DNA of 64,000 bases from CAZIVP01 sp964542915 (GTDB lineage: Bacteria > Calditrichota > Calditrichia > Calditrichales > Calditrichaceae): positions 1 to 64,000 of the forward strand of contig CAZIVP010000001.1 in NCBI GenBank assembly GCA_964542915.1, given 5' to 3'. The position numbers and the translations under genes are program-made. The notes beneath the pieces are model-generated. The model did no database searches, had not been told where the DNA came from, and saw only the letters and a program-made list of their open reading frames with translations. Of the stretch, positions 8,120 through 17,163 are shown piece by piece; the stretch's first letter is position 1, and each line of letters starts with the position of its first letter.

Positions 8120-9387
8120 GAGTATTCCATTTCCTGCATTATGACCTCGGGTTTACGGGCTTCGGGTATGTGCGTGGATTTAAGGGGCGCCTCAATGTCT
8201 TTCAGTCCGTGGCCGGTGATCAGCAAAACGATAGCGTCTGTATCGCTCAGTTGCCTGCGGCAATCTTCCCTCAGCAATCCGGCCAGGGCTGCTGCGGCCG
8301 CCGGTTCGGCAAAAATACCGCTATGCGAAGCCAGCGCCTGTTGCGCCTCGAGTATCTCTTCGTCGCCGACGGTAAGGCTAAAACCGCCGCTTTCCACAAT
8401 GGCTTCCCGCGCCATGTGCGCGTTGCTGGGCGCGGCCACCGAGATGGAGTCGGCTATGGTTTGTGCCATTTTTAGGGCCGAAAAATGACCCGTCTGAATA
8501 TAGCGATGAATGGCTGCCGAGCCCTCGGCCTGGACGGCAATCAAACGTGGTAACCGATCGCTGAGACCGGCGTTCATCAGATCGAGAAAACCTTTGTAAA
8601 TTCCGCTGATGATCACCCCGTCGCCAACGGGCACAAGGATGGCCTGCGGCACCTTCATACCGTTTTGTGCGAATATTTCCAGGGCGGCCGTTTTTTTGCC
8701 TTCAATCGTCAGCGGATGGTAAGCCGTATTACGATTAAGCGCGTTTTTTTTGCGGCTGTGTGCCAGTGATAGCGCAAATGCCTGGTCGTAATCGCCGTCA
8801 ACTGCAACAAGTTCGGCGCCGTAAAGCACAACTTGCAGTAGTTTAGCCTTTGGCGCGGCAGCCGGCGCGTAAATAACTGCATGCAGACCCGAAGCGGCGC
8901 AAACGGCGGCGAGGGCGCTGGCGGCGTTTCCGGTTGATGCGGCGACGATAGCGCCGATCTTTTTGCGGATTGCTTCGGCCGCCACCAGAAAGGAAGCCCG
9001 GTCTTTGAGCGAGCCGCTGGGATTCAGAGCGTCGTTTTTGATGTACACGTTATCAAAACCGCAGAGCGATTGCAGACGATTTGCCGGGAAGTAAGGCGTG
9101 TGGCCAACAGCAAAATTCGGATAGCACGAAGGTTCCACGGCGCTGAAAAGGCGCCAGTCCGGTTCCGAGCACTCAAAACGACGATGGATATACTCGTAGT
9201 CGAAATCCACCCTCAGTACGCCGGAAAGGGTCTGCCCCTCCTGATAATCTTCGCCGCAAACCGGACACAGATATGTTACGGCGTCGCGTTCGAAAGAACG
9301 ACCGCATGTGGTGCAGCGGTATTCAAACGGCGGGATTTCGTTACGAACCATCATGTCTTGTCTGTTATTTTTATTAGCTTTTGTCAA
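8116..9387 (-). CDS. Threonine synthase-like PLP enzyme with N-terminal zinc ribbon
   Basis: A 423-residue fold-type II PLP enzyme. Residues about 24-45 hold a zinc ribbon (CTTCG then CPVCG), followed by a threonine-synthase/threonine-deaminase core with the PLP lysine in NPSGSLKDRASF, the ASTGNAASA loop and PVGDGVIISG. The frame opens with a TTG that overlaps the ygeY stop; ATG codons at 9354 and 9351 are alternative starts without a good ribosome binding site. It lies between hyuA and ygeY with 4-base overlaps, so it is a dedicated catabolic gene rather than a threonine biosynthesis gene. It is a strong candidate for the missing diaminopropionate ammonia-lyase step; this is inferred from position and reaction class. 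Confidence 0.8.
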   Translation of the reverse strand: MTKANKNNRQDMMVRNEIPPFEYRCTTCGRSFERDAVTYLCPVCGEDYQEGQTLSGVLRVDFDYEYIHRRFECSEPDWRLFSAVEPSCYPNFAVGHTPYFPANRLQSLCGFDNVYIKNDALNPSGSLKDRASFLVAAEAIRKKIGAIVAASTGNAASALAAVCAASGLHAVIYAPAAAPKAKLLQVVLYGAELVAVDGDYDQAFALSLAHSRKKNALNRNTAYHPLTIEGKKTAALEIFAQNGMKVPQAILVPVGDGVIISGIYKGFLDLMNAGLSDRLPRLIAVQAEGSAAIHRYIQTGHFSALKMAQTIADSISVAAPSNAHMAREAIVESGGFSLTVGDEEILEAQQALASHSGIFAEPAAAAALAGLLREDCRRQLSDTDAIVLLITGHGLKDIEAPLKSTHIPEARKPEVIMQEMEYS

Positions 9388-10595
9388 ACTTTGGATCCGT
9401 TTTGCTCCTGCATTTGATAAACAAGCGCAGCATAAAAAGCGGCCGCCTTGCTCAAATGGTCCACCGGCGTCGCTTCATTGACCGCATGGGCGTAAACTTC
9501 ATTGCCGGGTCCCATACCCACCACCGGAATACCGAACATCCCGGAGATGGCGACACCGTTGGTGCTGAACGTCCACTTATCGACCAGCGGTCGTCGGTTG
9601 AATACATTATGATAAGCCGAGACCGCCTGTTGCAGATAGGGCGATTGTTCCTCGAGCACCCAGGTCGGATAATACTTTTCCGTGGTATAGCGCAGACCGG
9701 TGTAAGCCGGTTCATCGTATTGCAGAAGCCGGATATCGACATCAGAGTATCCGGCGCGGCGGGCGGCTTCGCGAATTTCGGCCACGGCGGTCTCCTTGGT
9801 TTCGCCATGGGTTAGACGGCGATCAAGACGAATCCAGGCGGCATCAGGCACGGCGCATTGCGAGGGCGAATTGGAGAAGATTTGTGTAACGGCCACGCTG
9901 CCTTTGCCGAGAAAATCATCGGACTTTAATTCGGTATGCATATTTTCGATTTCCAGAGCAATACGACTGATTTTATAGATGGCGTTGTCGCCGCGTTCCG
10001 GGGCCGAGCCGTGACAAGAGACGCCTTTAATTCGTACTTCGATTTCCATACGGCCGCGCTGTCCACGGTAAATATTCAGATTGGTGGGTTCGGTAACGAC
10101 CACCAGTTCGGGACGGATGTTTTCTTCGTTCACCAGATATTGCCAGCACAGGCCGTCGCAATCCTCTTCCAGCACCGTTCCGGTAAAAAGAATGCTGAAA
10201 TCCCGGTTCAATTCCAGTTCCTTAATGATTTGGGCGGCGTACACCATGCTGGCCATGCCGCCTTTTTGATCCACCGAACCGCGGCCGCGTACATATCCGT
10301 CCACGATGGCGCCTTCAAAAGGATCGAAGGCCCATTGACTGGTATCGCCGGGGTAGACCGTATCGATATGGGCGTCGAAGGCGATGATGCTCGGACCGTC
10401 GCCGATGCGACCGATGACGTTGCCCAGTTTATCGATCCGAACCTCATCGAACGGTAAGTCTGCCATTTTTTGTTGAATCAAAGAGGCCGCTTCTTTTTCT
10501 TTGCCGGAAAAGGACGGTGTGCGTACCATCGCTGCCAAAAATTCGGCGGTTTCCGTTTCCAGTTCCTTAGCCCGTTTCAAAATGCGTTGATACAT
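9384..10595 (-). CDS. ygeY: YgeY-family M20 metallo-hydrolase
   Basis: A 403-residue M20/ArgE/DapE-type zinc hydrolase. Metal ligands are visible in FDAHIDTVYPG, GRGSVDQKGGM, VLEEDCDG (catalytic Glu plus metal Glu), VVTEPT and YAHAVNEAT. The frame extends to a TTG at 10607, but the ATG at 10595 has GGAG at the right distance and is preferred. E. coli YgeY belongs to the same gene set and is thought to hydrolyse an amide or carbamoyl intermediate such as a carbamoylated diaminopropionate; the exact substrate is not shown by sequence. It overlaps the following ThrC-like gene by 4 bases, suggesting that the two act in sequence. Confidence 0.9.
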   Translation of the reverse strand: MYQRILKRAKELETETAEFLAAMVRTPSFSGKEKEAASLIQQKMADLPFDEVRIDKLGNVIGRIGDGPSIIAFDAHIDTVYPGDTSQWAFDPFEGAIVDGYVRGRGSVDQKGGMASMVYAAQIIKELELNRDFSILFTGTVLEEDCDGLCWQYLVNEENIRPELVVVTEPTNLNIYRGQRGRMEIEVRIKGVSCHGSAPERGDNAIYKISRIALEIENMHTELKSDDFLGKGSVAVTQIFSNSPSQCAVPDAAWIRLDRRLTHGETKETAVAEIREAARRAGYSDVDIRLLQYDEPAYTGLRYTTEKYYPTWVLEEQSPYLQQAVSAYHNVFNRRPLVDKWTFSTNGVAISGMFGIPVVGMGPGNEVYAHAVNEATPVDHLSKAAAFYAALVYQMQEQNGSKV

Positions 10596-10776
10596 CGATA
10601 TCTCCAAAATCCTTATATTGAGTTGTGATTTTACCTTGCGACTCGGAAATGCTTGCTTTCCACGCCTAAAAAATAACCGCAGAGAACGCTGAAAATCGCT
10701 GTGTCATATTCAATGTCTGTTCTTTTTTCATTACTACCCGTAGCTATGTTTGCCTATTGCTTACTATTTTCAAACG

Positions 10777-12108
10777 CTAAAACCGCTGCCATAACCGTGC
10801 CGACTGTTCACGCGCTTTCGTCGCCGCTTCGCGTTCGTCAATATCGAGCGTTAATCGCTTGTTTTCCATCAGTATTTGTCCATTAGCGATGGTGGTATCG
10901 ACAGAATTTAAAAACATGCCGAACACCAGATGCCCCCAAACATTTTCATTGTTCAGAGGCGTCGGCGGATCGTAATCAATCAACACCACATCGGCGGCCG
11001 CTCCCTCTTCGATTACGCCCAGCGGCAAAGACCAGTAACGATTGGCAATACGGGCGTTGTTGATAAATAATGTGTTGACCGCTTCCATAAAGCCGACCGA
11101 CGGATCGCTGTGCAAAAGGTGCTGGGCCCAAAGCGCGGTGCGCAATTCATCGAACATGTTGACGGTCATGGCGTCCGTGCCCAATCCCACCAGAATACCC
11201 TTGTTCATCATCGTGGTTATATCGGCGATGCCCACACCGTTATTCATATTGGATTGCGGATTATGGACAACGGCCGTGCCGGTCTCGTGCAGCAATTCCA
11301 TTTCGTGTTCATCGATGTGGACACAGTGAACGGCCAGCGTTTGTTCGCCTAATATGCCGAATCGATGCAAGCGTTCCACAACGCTCATTCCGAATGTTTC
11401 ACGGGTAATACGCTGGTCGGCTTCGGCTTCCGCCGCATGCAGATGAAAGCCGCTGTTTAAGGCGCGTCCTATTTCGCCTGCTTTCTGCAGAGTGCCATCG
11501 CTTATGGTAAAGGAGGCGTGGAGCCCGAACAGGGCCCGCAGGCGCTCCGGTTGTTCATTCTGGCAATGTTCGATGAATGTCCGGTTTTCTTCGAGCCCGT
11601 CCTCGGCGATTTCTTTTCCGTCGCGGTCGCTGACCTCGTAGCAGAGGGCTGCACGCAGGCCGCTTTGTTCAACGGCTCGGGCGATTTCCTGCAGAGAACC
11701 GCGGACAAAATGCGGACTGGCGTGGTGGTCGATGAATGTGGTTGTACCCTTACGGATGGCGGCGAGCAGCATCATCAAAGCGCTGTAGAAAATGTCATCT
11801 TTGGTCAAATTTTGATCCAGCCGCCACCACAGGTTTTGCAGCACCTGTTCGAAATGGCGGGCGGGCCGGGCTTTGGTCAAACCACGTACAAACGTGCTGT
11901 AAAAATGCATGTGGGTATTGATAAGTCCGGGCGTTAGGACCTTGCCGTTGCCGTCGATGGTTTTATCCGCCTGGATGGCATCGGTGCCTTCGGTCGTAAG
12001 CCGGGTAATGCGGTTATCTTCGATTAACACTGCTGCATTGTGCAGGACGCGGTTGTTGCTTCCGAGGGTGATTACCGTTACATCTTTAATAAGTATTGTA
12101 TGGGACAT
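10777..12108 (-). CDS. ssnA: SsnA-type amidohydrolase
   Basis: A 443-residue amidohydrolase of the chlorohydrolase/guanine-deaminase group and very close in length to E. coli SsnA (442). Metal and catalytic residues appear in NTHMHFYS, LHAAEAEAD, VHCVHIDE and GLGTDAM. Blocks shared with SsnA include NLWWRLDQ, IDHHASP and VVHNPQSNMNN. SsnA is one of the genes of the anaerobic urate set; it probably hydrolyses a purine-derived ring or amide. The ATG follows AAAGGTTG. A 181-base gap to ygeY suggests a possible internal promoter, but I see no clear one. Confidence 0.9.
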   Translation of the reverse strand: MSHTILIKDVTVITLGSNNRVLHNAAVLIEDNRITRLTTEGTDAIQADKTIDGNGKVLTPGLINTHMHFYSTFVRGLTKARPARHFEQVLQNLWWRLDQNLTKDDIFYSALMMLLAAIRKGTTTFIDHHASPHFVRGSLQEIARAVEQSGLRAALCYEVSDRDGKEIAEDGLEENRTFIEHCQNEQPERLRALFGLHASFTISDGTLQKAGEIGRALNSGFHLHAAEAEADQRITRETFGMSVVERLHRFGILGEQTLAVHCVHIDEHEMELLHETGTAVVHNPQSNMNNGVGIADITTMMNKGILVGLGTDAMTVNMFDELRTALWAQHLLHSDPSVGFMEAVNTLFINNARIANRYWSLPLGVIEEGAAADVVLIDYDPPTPLNNENVWGHLVFGMFLNSVDTTIANGQILMENKRLTLDIDEREAATKAREQSARLWQRF

Positions 12109-12119
12109 GGTGCAACCTT

Positions 12120-12240
12120 TTATTTTGGAAGTGTTGAATGATTGATTTAATGGATAAATGGAGTATTGGAGTAATTCTTTAAATCAGGAGGTAGCTCAAC
12201 TCCAAAGCACCAATAATCCATCACTCCATCAATCCATTCT
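12120..12240. repeat. Intergenic degenerate palindromic repeat, copy 2
   Basis: Between ssnA and the ygfK-like gene the left arm reads tggataaatggagtattgg and the right arm ataatccatcactccatc then aatccattc, which are roughly complementary. The last codons and stop of the ygfK-like gene (ATGGATTGA read on the minus strand) lie inside the right arm. Related to the repeats at 2600-2790 and 14710-14875. Confidence 0.65.
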
Positions 12241-14697
12241 TTCTACCATGGTCAGGGCGCCGGCAAAACAATTCTGAACGCAGAAGGAACAGCCCACACA
12301 CCGTTCGGCGTCGAATTGGGGAATGCCGTCGTCGTTTAACCTAACCGCGTTATATGAACATCGGGTGCAGTTGCCGCATTGTTCACACCAATCCTCATAT
12401 ACCTGCGGAATTTTATAAATGGGCGGCAGGTCATCGAAATCAGTGATGGGCCGGGGCAGGGCGGCGCCGATTAGCTGACTTACCGAGCTCAAACCCCGTT
12501 GTTGCATCAGGTAACTCAGTCCGCTGTTCAGTTCATTGATGATGCCGTAACCGTATTTCATAACGATGCTGCAGAATTGCACCGTCCGGGCGCCTAAAGC
12601 CAGAAAATGGGCCGCCGATTTGTAATTCATCGGTCCGCCGTTACCGGAGATCGGCAAACCGGAGGCGGACGCTTTGGCCAAAGTCAGATTGGATATGCTG
12701 GTAACGCCCTTTCCGGACATCCCGACAATGATGCCCTCTTCCCACGATTCTTTTCGTCCATTGCGAAATTCAAGCGACGGAAATGTGTTGGCCAGGGTGA
12801 CGCCGGCTTTTTTCTCGGGATAGCGGTCCAGCACTTCTTTAATGGCTGATAGAATGGGTTCGATGGCGGTTACCGCTCCGGTCAGCTTGAATAATTTGGG
12901 GATATCCGCATCGCCGCTTTCTATGACCCAATCGACGATTTTAGCCGTCAGAGCGGCGTTTTGAGCGGCAATATCGCCTTCCGTACCGTCGCCGCCCTGC
13001 GGACAGGACAGGCTGTATTCGATGCCCATAACGCCGGCGTTTTCCAGCTTGCGGGTGTTGCTTTGCCAGACCTGTTTATCGGCATTATCATCGCCGGTAA
13101 TAGGCCCGCCGGTGGAGGCCATGGTCAATCGGTCGGGAAATTCATTGACCAGTTGTTCGATTTCCGTACACACCCGTTCCAATGGATGGTCGGACACATT
13201 ATCGCAGTTGGCGAAGGTTTGTCCGTTCAGCACGAACATATATTCCGATGGGATATGTACGTCCAGGCCGTCGAAAGCCGTTTTCATGATTGCCCCGGGC
13301 CATCCGGCTTTGTAGGCGTTCTTAACCGCTTCGTAACCGTCGGTGGGCGGCGCGGCTGACAGCAGAAAAGGAGCGTGGATAGCTCTTCCGAAAAAATCGG
13401 ATTGTAAATTAACCGGTTCCCGGCGATTCCCGGATAGGGCGACCGTACTCTTACGATCATTATTGACGGTTTGTGCGGGCTTATTGCGCAAATATTGCAG
13501 CACGTCAACAGCGGTGTTTTTGCCGGAGGCCACCGCTTCCACCACGGTGGTCGGACCGTTTTTCATATCCCCGGCATAAAAAATGTTGCTGTGCAGCTTC
13601 TGCTCCATCGAACTTTTGGCCCCAATGGCCGTGATGATCCGATCATAACCGGACAGGTAATAATCGGCGCCTTCAACATCCTGCATGCGGGCGGGATGAA
13701 AGGATTCTCCCTCCGGCAGGCTGACCCGCCCGAGATGAATACCCTGAATCGAACCATCCTGTTCATCGATGGCTTTCAGGCGCGTACGCGTTATCACGTT
13801 GATGTTTTGGCGGAACAGGGCTTTTCGTTCCCTGCCATCCAAAGGCATTTCACCCGGATTTTCCAGGCAGATCATATCGACCGCGGCCGCCCCGTTACTC
13901 AACGCCGTGGCAGCGCAGTCCAGTGCAACCGCTCCGCCGCCAATGACAGCCACATGGTTACCGGTCATGGTTTGTCGGCCGGTTTTCAAAAAGTCATACC
14001 AGTTATCAGCGGCATCTTCTCCGGCAATGTTCAGACGATACACCCGGTCCAGACCCACGCCCACAATCACTGCATCGAAACCCTCTTGCAGTAAAGACTG
14101 CGGATATTCCACGGCTCGTTCATATTCAATTTGAATGGAGCCCGATTCGATTAAAAACCGGATATCGTCTTCCAGCATGCTGTTATGCAGTCGCTCTTGC
14201 GGAATCAGACGGCACATGCCGCCGGCCTTCCTTTCCTTTTCCAGGAGGGTAACCGCATACCCTTCCTGGGCCAGAACGCCGGCCGCCGCCAAACCGGCGG
14301 GTCCCGCTCCAACCACGGCGACTGATGGGCCATTGACGTGTTCAGCCGGCATTAGCCGCGGTTCTAAACCGAACGAACGCGCTTTTTGAACGATGGTCGC
14401 CTGCACTGCCGGGATATTCACAGGACGATTAAAGGTTTCATAGACGCAAGCCTGCATACAGTGATAATCCGGGCAAACCTGACCGCAAATGCCGCCAAGG
14501 GGATTTTTATACAGAATCTCTGCGGCCGCCCGCTGGTAATCCTGCGGTTCGCCCATCTGAGCGGCCATGATGAAATCGGCCGGCGAACAGTCGGCGGGGC
14601 AGGCCTGCTGGCAGGGTTTGGTTTCACAATACAAACATTTTTCCACTTCCGCGCGTAACTGGGCGTCGGTAAGCAACAAACTGTGATTTATGGTCAT
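12229..14697 (-). CDS. ygfK: YgfK/dihydropyrimidine dehydrogenase-like FAD-FMN-FeS reductase
   Basis: An 822-residue multidomain reductase. The N-terminal Fe-S helical domain (CLYCETKPCQQACPADC, CGQVCPDYHCMQAC) is followed by a FAD/NAD(P) module (VAVVGAGPAGLAAAG, VAVIGGGAVALDCA), then an FMN TIM-barrel of the dihydroorotate/dihydropyrimidine dehydrogenase type, and a C-terminal ferredoxin (CEQCGNCTRC, CVGCSFCVQNC). This is the PreT-PreA fusion order of eukaryotic DPD (about 1025 aa), but shorter. The DPD active-site cysteine is kept in SLSCPQG, while the preceding substrate-binding Asn of NLSC is Ser. NT in LANTF is kept. In this context the likely role is reduction of urate or an oxidised purine; that substrate is inferred. 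GGAGA precedes the ATG. Confidence 0.85.
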   Translation of the reverse strand: MTINHSLLLTDAQLRAEVEKCLYCETKPCQQACPADCSPADFIMAAQMGEPQDYQRAAAEILYKNPLGGICGQVCPDYHCMQACVYETFNRPVNIPAVQATIVQKARSFGLEPRLMPAEHVNGPSVAVVGAGPAGLAAAGVLAQEGYAVTLLEKERKAGGMCRLIPQERLHNSMLEDDIRFLIESGSIQIEYERAVEYPQSLLQEGFDAVIVGVGLDRVYRLNIAGEDAADNWYDFLKTGRQTMTGNHVAVIGGGAVALDCAATALSNGAAAVDMICLENPGEMPLDGRERKALFRQNINVITRTRLKAIDEQDGSIQGIHLGRVSLPEGESFHPARMQDVEGADYYLSGYDRIITAIGAKSSMEQKLHSNIFYAGDMKNGPTTVVEAVASGKNTAVDVLQYLRNKPAQTVNNDRKSTVALSGNRREPVNLQSDFFGRAIHAPFLLSAAPPTDGYEAVKNAYKAGWPGAIMKTAFDGLDVHIPSEYMFVLNGQTFANCDNVSDHPLERVCTEIEQLVNEFPDRLTMASTGGPITGDDNADKQVWQSNTRKLENAGVMGIEYSLSCPQGGDGTEGDIAAQNAALTAKIVDWVIESGDADIPKLFKLTGAVTAIEPILSAIKEVLDRYPEKKAGVTLANTFPSLEFRNGRKESWEEGIIVGMSGKGVTSISNLTLAKASASGLPISGNGGPMNYKSAAHFLALGARTVQFCSIVMKYGYGIINELNSGLSYLMQQRGLSSVSQLIGAALPRPITDFDDLPPIYKIPQVYEDWCEQCGNCTRCSYNAVRLNDDGIPQFDAERCVGCSFCVQNCFAGALTMVERMD

Positions 14698-14709
14698 TAC
14701 ATATCTCCA

Positions 14710-14875
14710 GGCATTTTTGAATTGATGAATAAGTGCATTAATAAAGTATTAGATTAATGGAGTGTTGAAGTAATGAGCCATTGTATTACAATGTTCATTA
14801 ATGCCGCAACACTCCATGGCTCCATGATCTCAGTATTCAATTACTCCAATTCGCCATCACTCCATTACTCCATCC
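14710..14875. repeat. Intergenic degenerate palindromic repeat, copy 3
   Basis: Left arm attaatggagtgttgaagta; right arm tccaattcgccatcactcc followed by attactccat. The arms are roughly complementary. The right arm encodes the last residues and stop of the molybdenum subunit gene (ATGGAGTAA on the minus strand). Same family as the repeats at 2600-2790 and 12120-12240; all three lie directly at a gene 3' end. Confidence 0.65.
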
Positions 14876-17163
14876 TTTATTTTCTTCTTCTTTTTTGTTT
14901 TTTGTGCGTCTGGCCCGGCAAGCATAAACAAGGCTTTTTCGGGCGTCAGCGGCGCCGAGTAGTACATTTCCGCGTTCGGTCGAAAGGCTCTGATGGCATT
15001 CAACAGGGCAAAATAGACGGCGATGCCGTACATCAACGGCGGTTCGCCGACGGCTTTGGAATGGAACAGCCCGCTGTCCTGTTCGGAAGCCCTGATAAAT
15101 TTTACATCCAAAGCATCCGGTACAAACTGGATATCGGGTACTTTATAGGTGGAGAGGGTATCGGTTACATTAGTACCCTCTTCCGAATAGATAACCTCTT
15201 CCATGGTCATCCAGCCCAATCCCTGAACAACGCCGCCTTCCACTTGTCCCAGATCCGCCTGGGGATGCAGACTTTCGCCCAAATCGTGAACGATAGAGAC
15301 GCGATCCACGGTATAGGCGCCGGTTAATGCGTCCACCGTTACTTCAACCATACCGACGCCATATACATGATAGGCAAAGGGTTTCCCTTTTTCTTTTGAG
15401 CGGTCGAAATGGAGGCCGGGCGTGGCGTAAAAAGCGTGGGCGGAGAGATCGGTACGTTCCAGATAGGCCTTTTCGATCAACGTTTGCCAATTGAGTTCAA
15501 TGGGCCGATCATTCAAATAAACGGCCTCATCTCTGATGGACACATTTCGCCAATCATCCGCACCGTATTTTTCCGCCACGAATCGCTTCAGGGCTGTAAG
15601 GATGATTTCGCAGGCGGATTGCAGCGCCCGCCCGTTTAAATCCGAACCGGTGCTCGCTGCTGTGGGAGAGGCGTTGGCTACTCTTGCGGTGCTGGTGGTA
15701 TCCAGAAAAATACGTTTTTCATCAATGGAAAAGACGCGGGCGGCCACGGCCTGTAATTTATCATTGACGCCCTGGCCCATTTCCACGGCGCCGGTGCTGA
15801 TCCTTACGCTGCCGTCATTGTATACATGCACCAGGGCGGAAGCCTGATTCAAGAATTTGCTTGTGAACGAAATGCCGAAGCAGACGGGCATCAGGGCGAG
15901 GCCTTTTTTCCTTCTGCGGTTATTTTGATTGAATTGCCGGATTGCCTCACGCTTTTGATCGGAGTCATAGGTTTCGTTTAAGGCATGCCAGCATTGGCGG
16001 GCGGCGTCGCAATCCGCTTTCATACCGTAAGGAAAAATGCTTTCGGGCTTCAGTAAATTTTTTCCCTGGATGCAGGCGCTATCCACATGCATCGCCTCGG
16101 CCGCTTTGTGAATGGCCGCTTCCATGACGAACATGGCCTGGGGTCCACCGAATCCGCGAAAAGCGGTATTGGGAACCAGATTAGTCCGGCAGCTCGCGGC
16201 GGTTGCTTTAACGTTAGGAATATCATAACAATTGGCGGCATGAAAAAGCGAACGCTCCAGGATGGAAGTGGATAAATCGGCAAAGGCCCCGGCATTCTGG
16301 TACATAAACACTTCGTAAGCCAGAATTTTTCCATCCCGGTTTAAACCGATCTTAAAGTCGGATGAATAGGCGTGCCGTTTGCCGGTATAATTCATATCCT
16401 CTTTGCGGTTCAATACCAGTTTTACCGGACGTTTAAGATTATAAGCCGCCAGGGCGCACAAACAGGCCCAGTTGGTGGCCTGTTCCTCTTTGCCCCCGAA
16501 AGCGCCGCCAAGACGCGATGTTTCCACTTCGATGGTGTGCATGGGTATGTCCAGGATGCGGGCGATCATTTTTTGCACGGCGCCGGGCGACTGAGTGGCT
16601 GAAATGACTTTGAGAAGGTGATCGTCCGTATAGGCGTAAACGCCCTGCGTTTCCAGATACAAATGTTCCTGATGGCCCGATTCAACCCGGTCCTGAACAA
16701 TGAGATCGCATTTTTGCCAGGCGTTTGCCACATCGCCCATAACAAACGTGCGCGGGGGCGCGATTAAACCGCCCTGCTTGTAGGCCTCCCGGGCATCGTA
16801 TACGGCGGGCAAAGCTTCGTACTGAACCCGGATCACGTTCCGCGCCCGGCGGGCGGCGTAGATAGTATCCGCCACAATCAGCGCCAGGGGTTCGCCGCTG
16901 TAAAAAACCTCATCTGCGGCCAGAAGCGGTTCATCCTGAAAAATATCGCCGATGGTCCGGGGGCCCGGAATGTCATGGGCCGTAAAAATTCGCACGACGC
17001 CCGGCTGGCGAGACGCGAGCTCTGTATCGATTTTGTGGATACGGGCGTGGGATGTGGATGAAGTCAGAACCGCGGCGTAAAGTGTGTCCCTCCGGAAGGG
17101 AATATCATCGACGAAGCGGGCCGTACCGGTCACATGCAGGTCATGTCCATCGCGACGGCTCAT
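14857..17163 (-). CDS. xdhB: Xanthine dehydrogenase molybdopterin subunit
   Basis: A 768-residue molybdenum subunit like Rhodobacter XdhB (about 777 aa). Unlike the second Mo subunit in the cluster, all purine-oxidation landmarks are conserved: GGAFGGKE (Gln/Gly loop), NRKEDM (equivalent of bovine Glu802), NTAFRGFGGPQ (Arg880) and SKAVGEPPLM (Glu1261). So xanthine/hypoxanthine-type purine hydroxylation is likely. The start at 17163 is chosen because AGGAGGTG lies just upstream and the ATG overlaps the TGA of the upstream Fe-S/FAD gene. The C-terminal Lys-rich tail and stop run into an intergenic repeat and may be an altered end. Confidence 0.92.
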   Translation of the reverse strand: MSRRDGHDLHVTGTARFVDDIPFRRDTLYAAVLTSSTSHARIHKIDTELASRQPGVVRIFTAHDIPGPRTIGDIFQDEPLLAADEVFYSGEPLALIVADTIYAARRARNVIRVQYEALPAVYDAREAYKQGGLIAPPRTFVMGDVANAWQKCDLIVQDRVESGHQEHLYLETQGVYAYTDDHLLKVISATQSPGAVQKMIARILDIPMHTIEVETSRLGGAFGGKEEQATNWACLCALAAYNLKRPVKLVLNRKEDMNYTGKRHAYSSDFKIGLNRDGKILAYEVFMYQNAGAFADLSTSILERSLFHAANCYDIPNVKATAASCRTNLVPNTAFRGFGGPQAMFVMEAAIHKAAEAMHVDSACIQGKNLLKPESIFPYGMKADCDAARQCWHALNETYDSDQKREAIRQFNQNNRRRKKGLALMPVCFGISFTSKFLNQASALVHVYNDGSVRISTGAVEMGQGVNDKLQAVAARVFSIDEKRIFLDTTSTARVANASPTAASTGSDLNGRALQSACEIILTALKRFVAEKYGADDWRNVSIRDEAVYLNDRPIELNWQTLIEKAYLERTDLSAHAFYATPGLHFDRSKEKGKPFAYHVYGVGMVEVTVDALTGAYTVDRVSIVHDLGESLHPQADLGQVEGGVVQGLGWMTMEEVIYSEEGTNVTDTLSTYKVPDIQFVPDALDVKFIRASEQDSGLFHSKAVGEPPLMYGIAVYFALLNAIRAFRPNAEMYYSAPLTPEKALFMLAGPDAQKTKKKKKIKDGVME

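Noticed and set aside
13471..14094. Long plus-strand ORF antisense to the YgfK-like gene
   Set aside because: It has no family pattern or ribosome binding site and lies wholly within a well-supported minus-strand enzyme.
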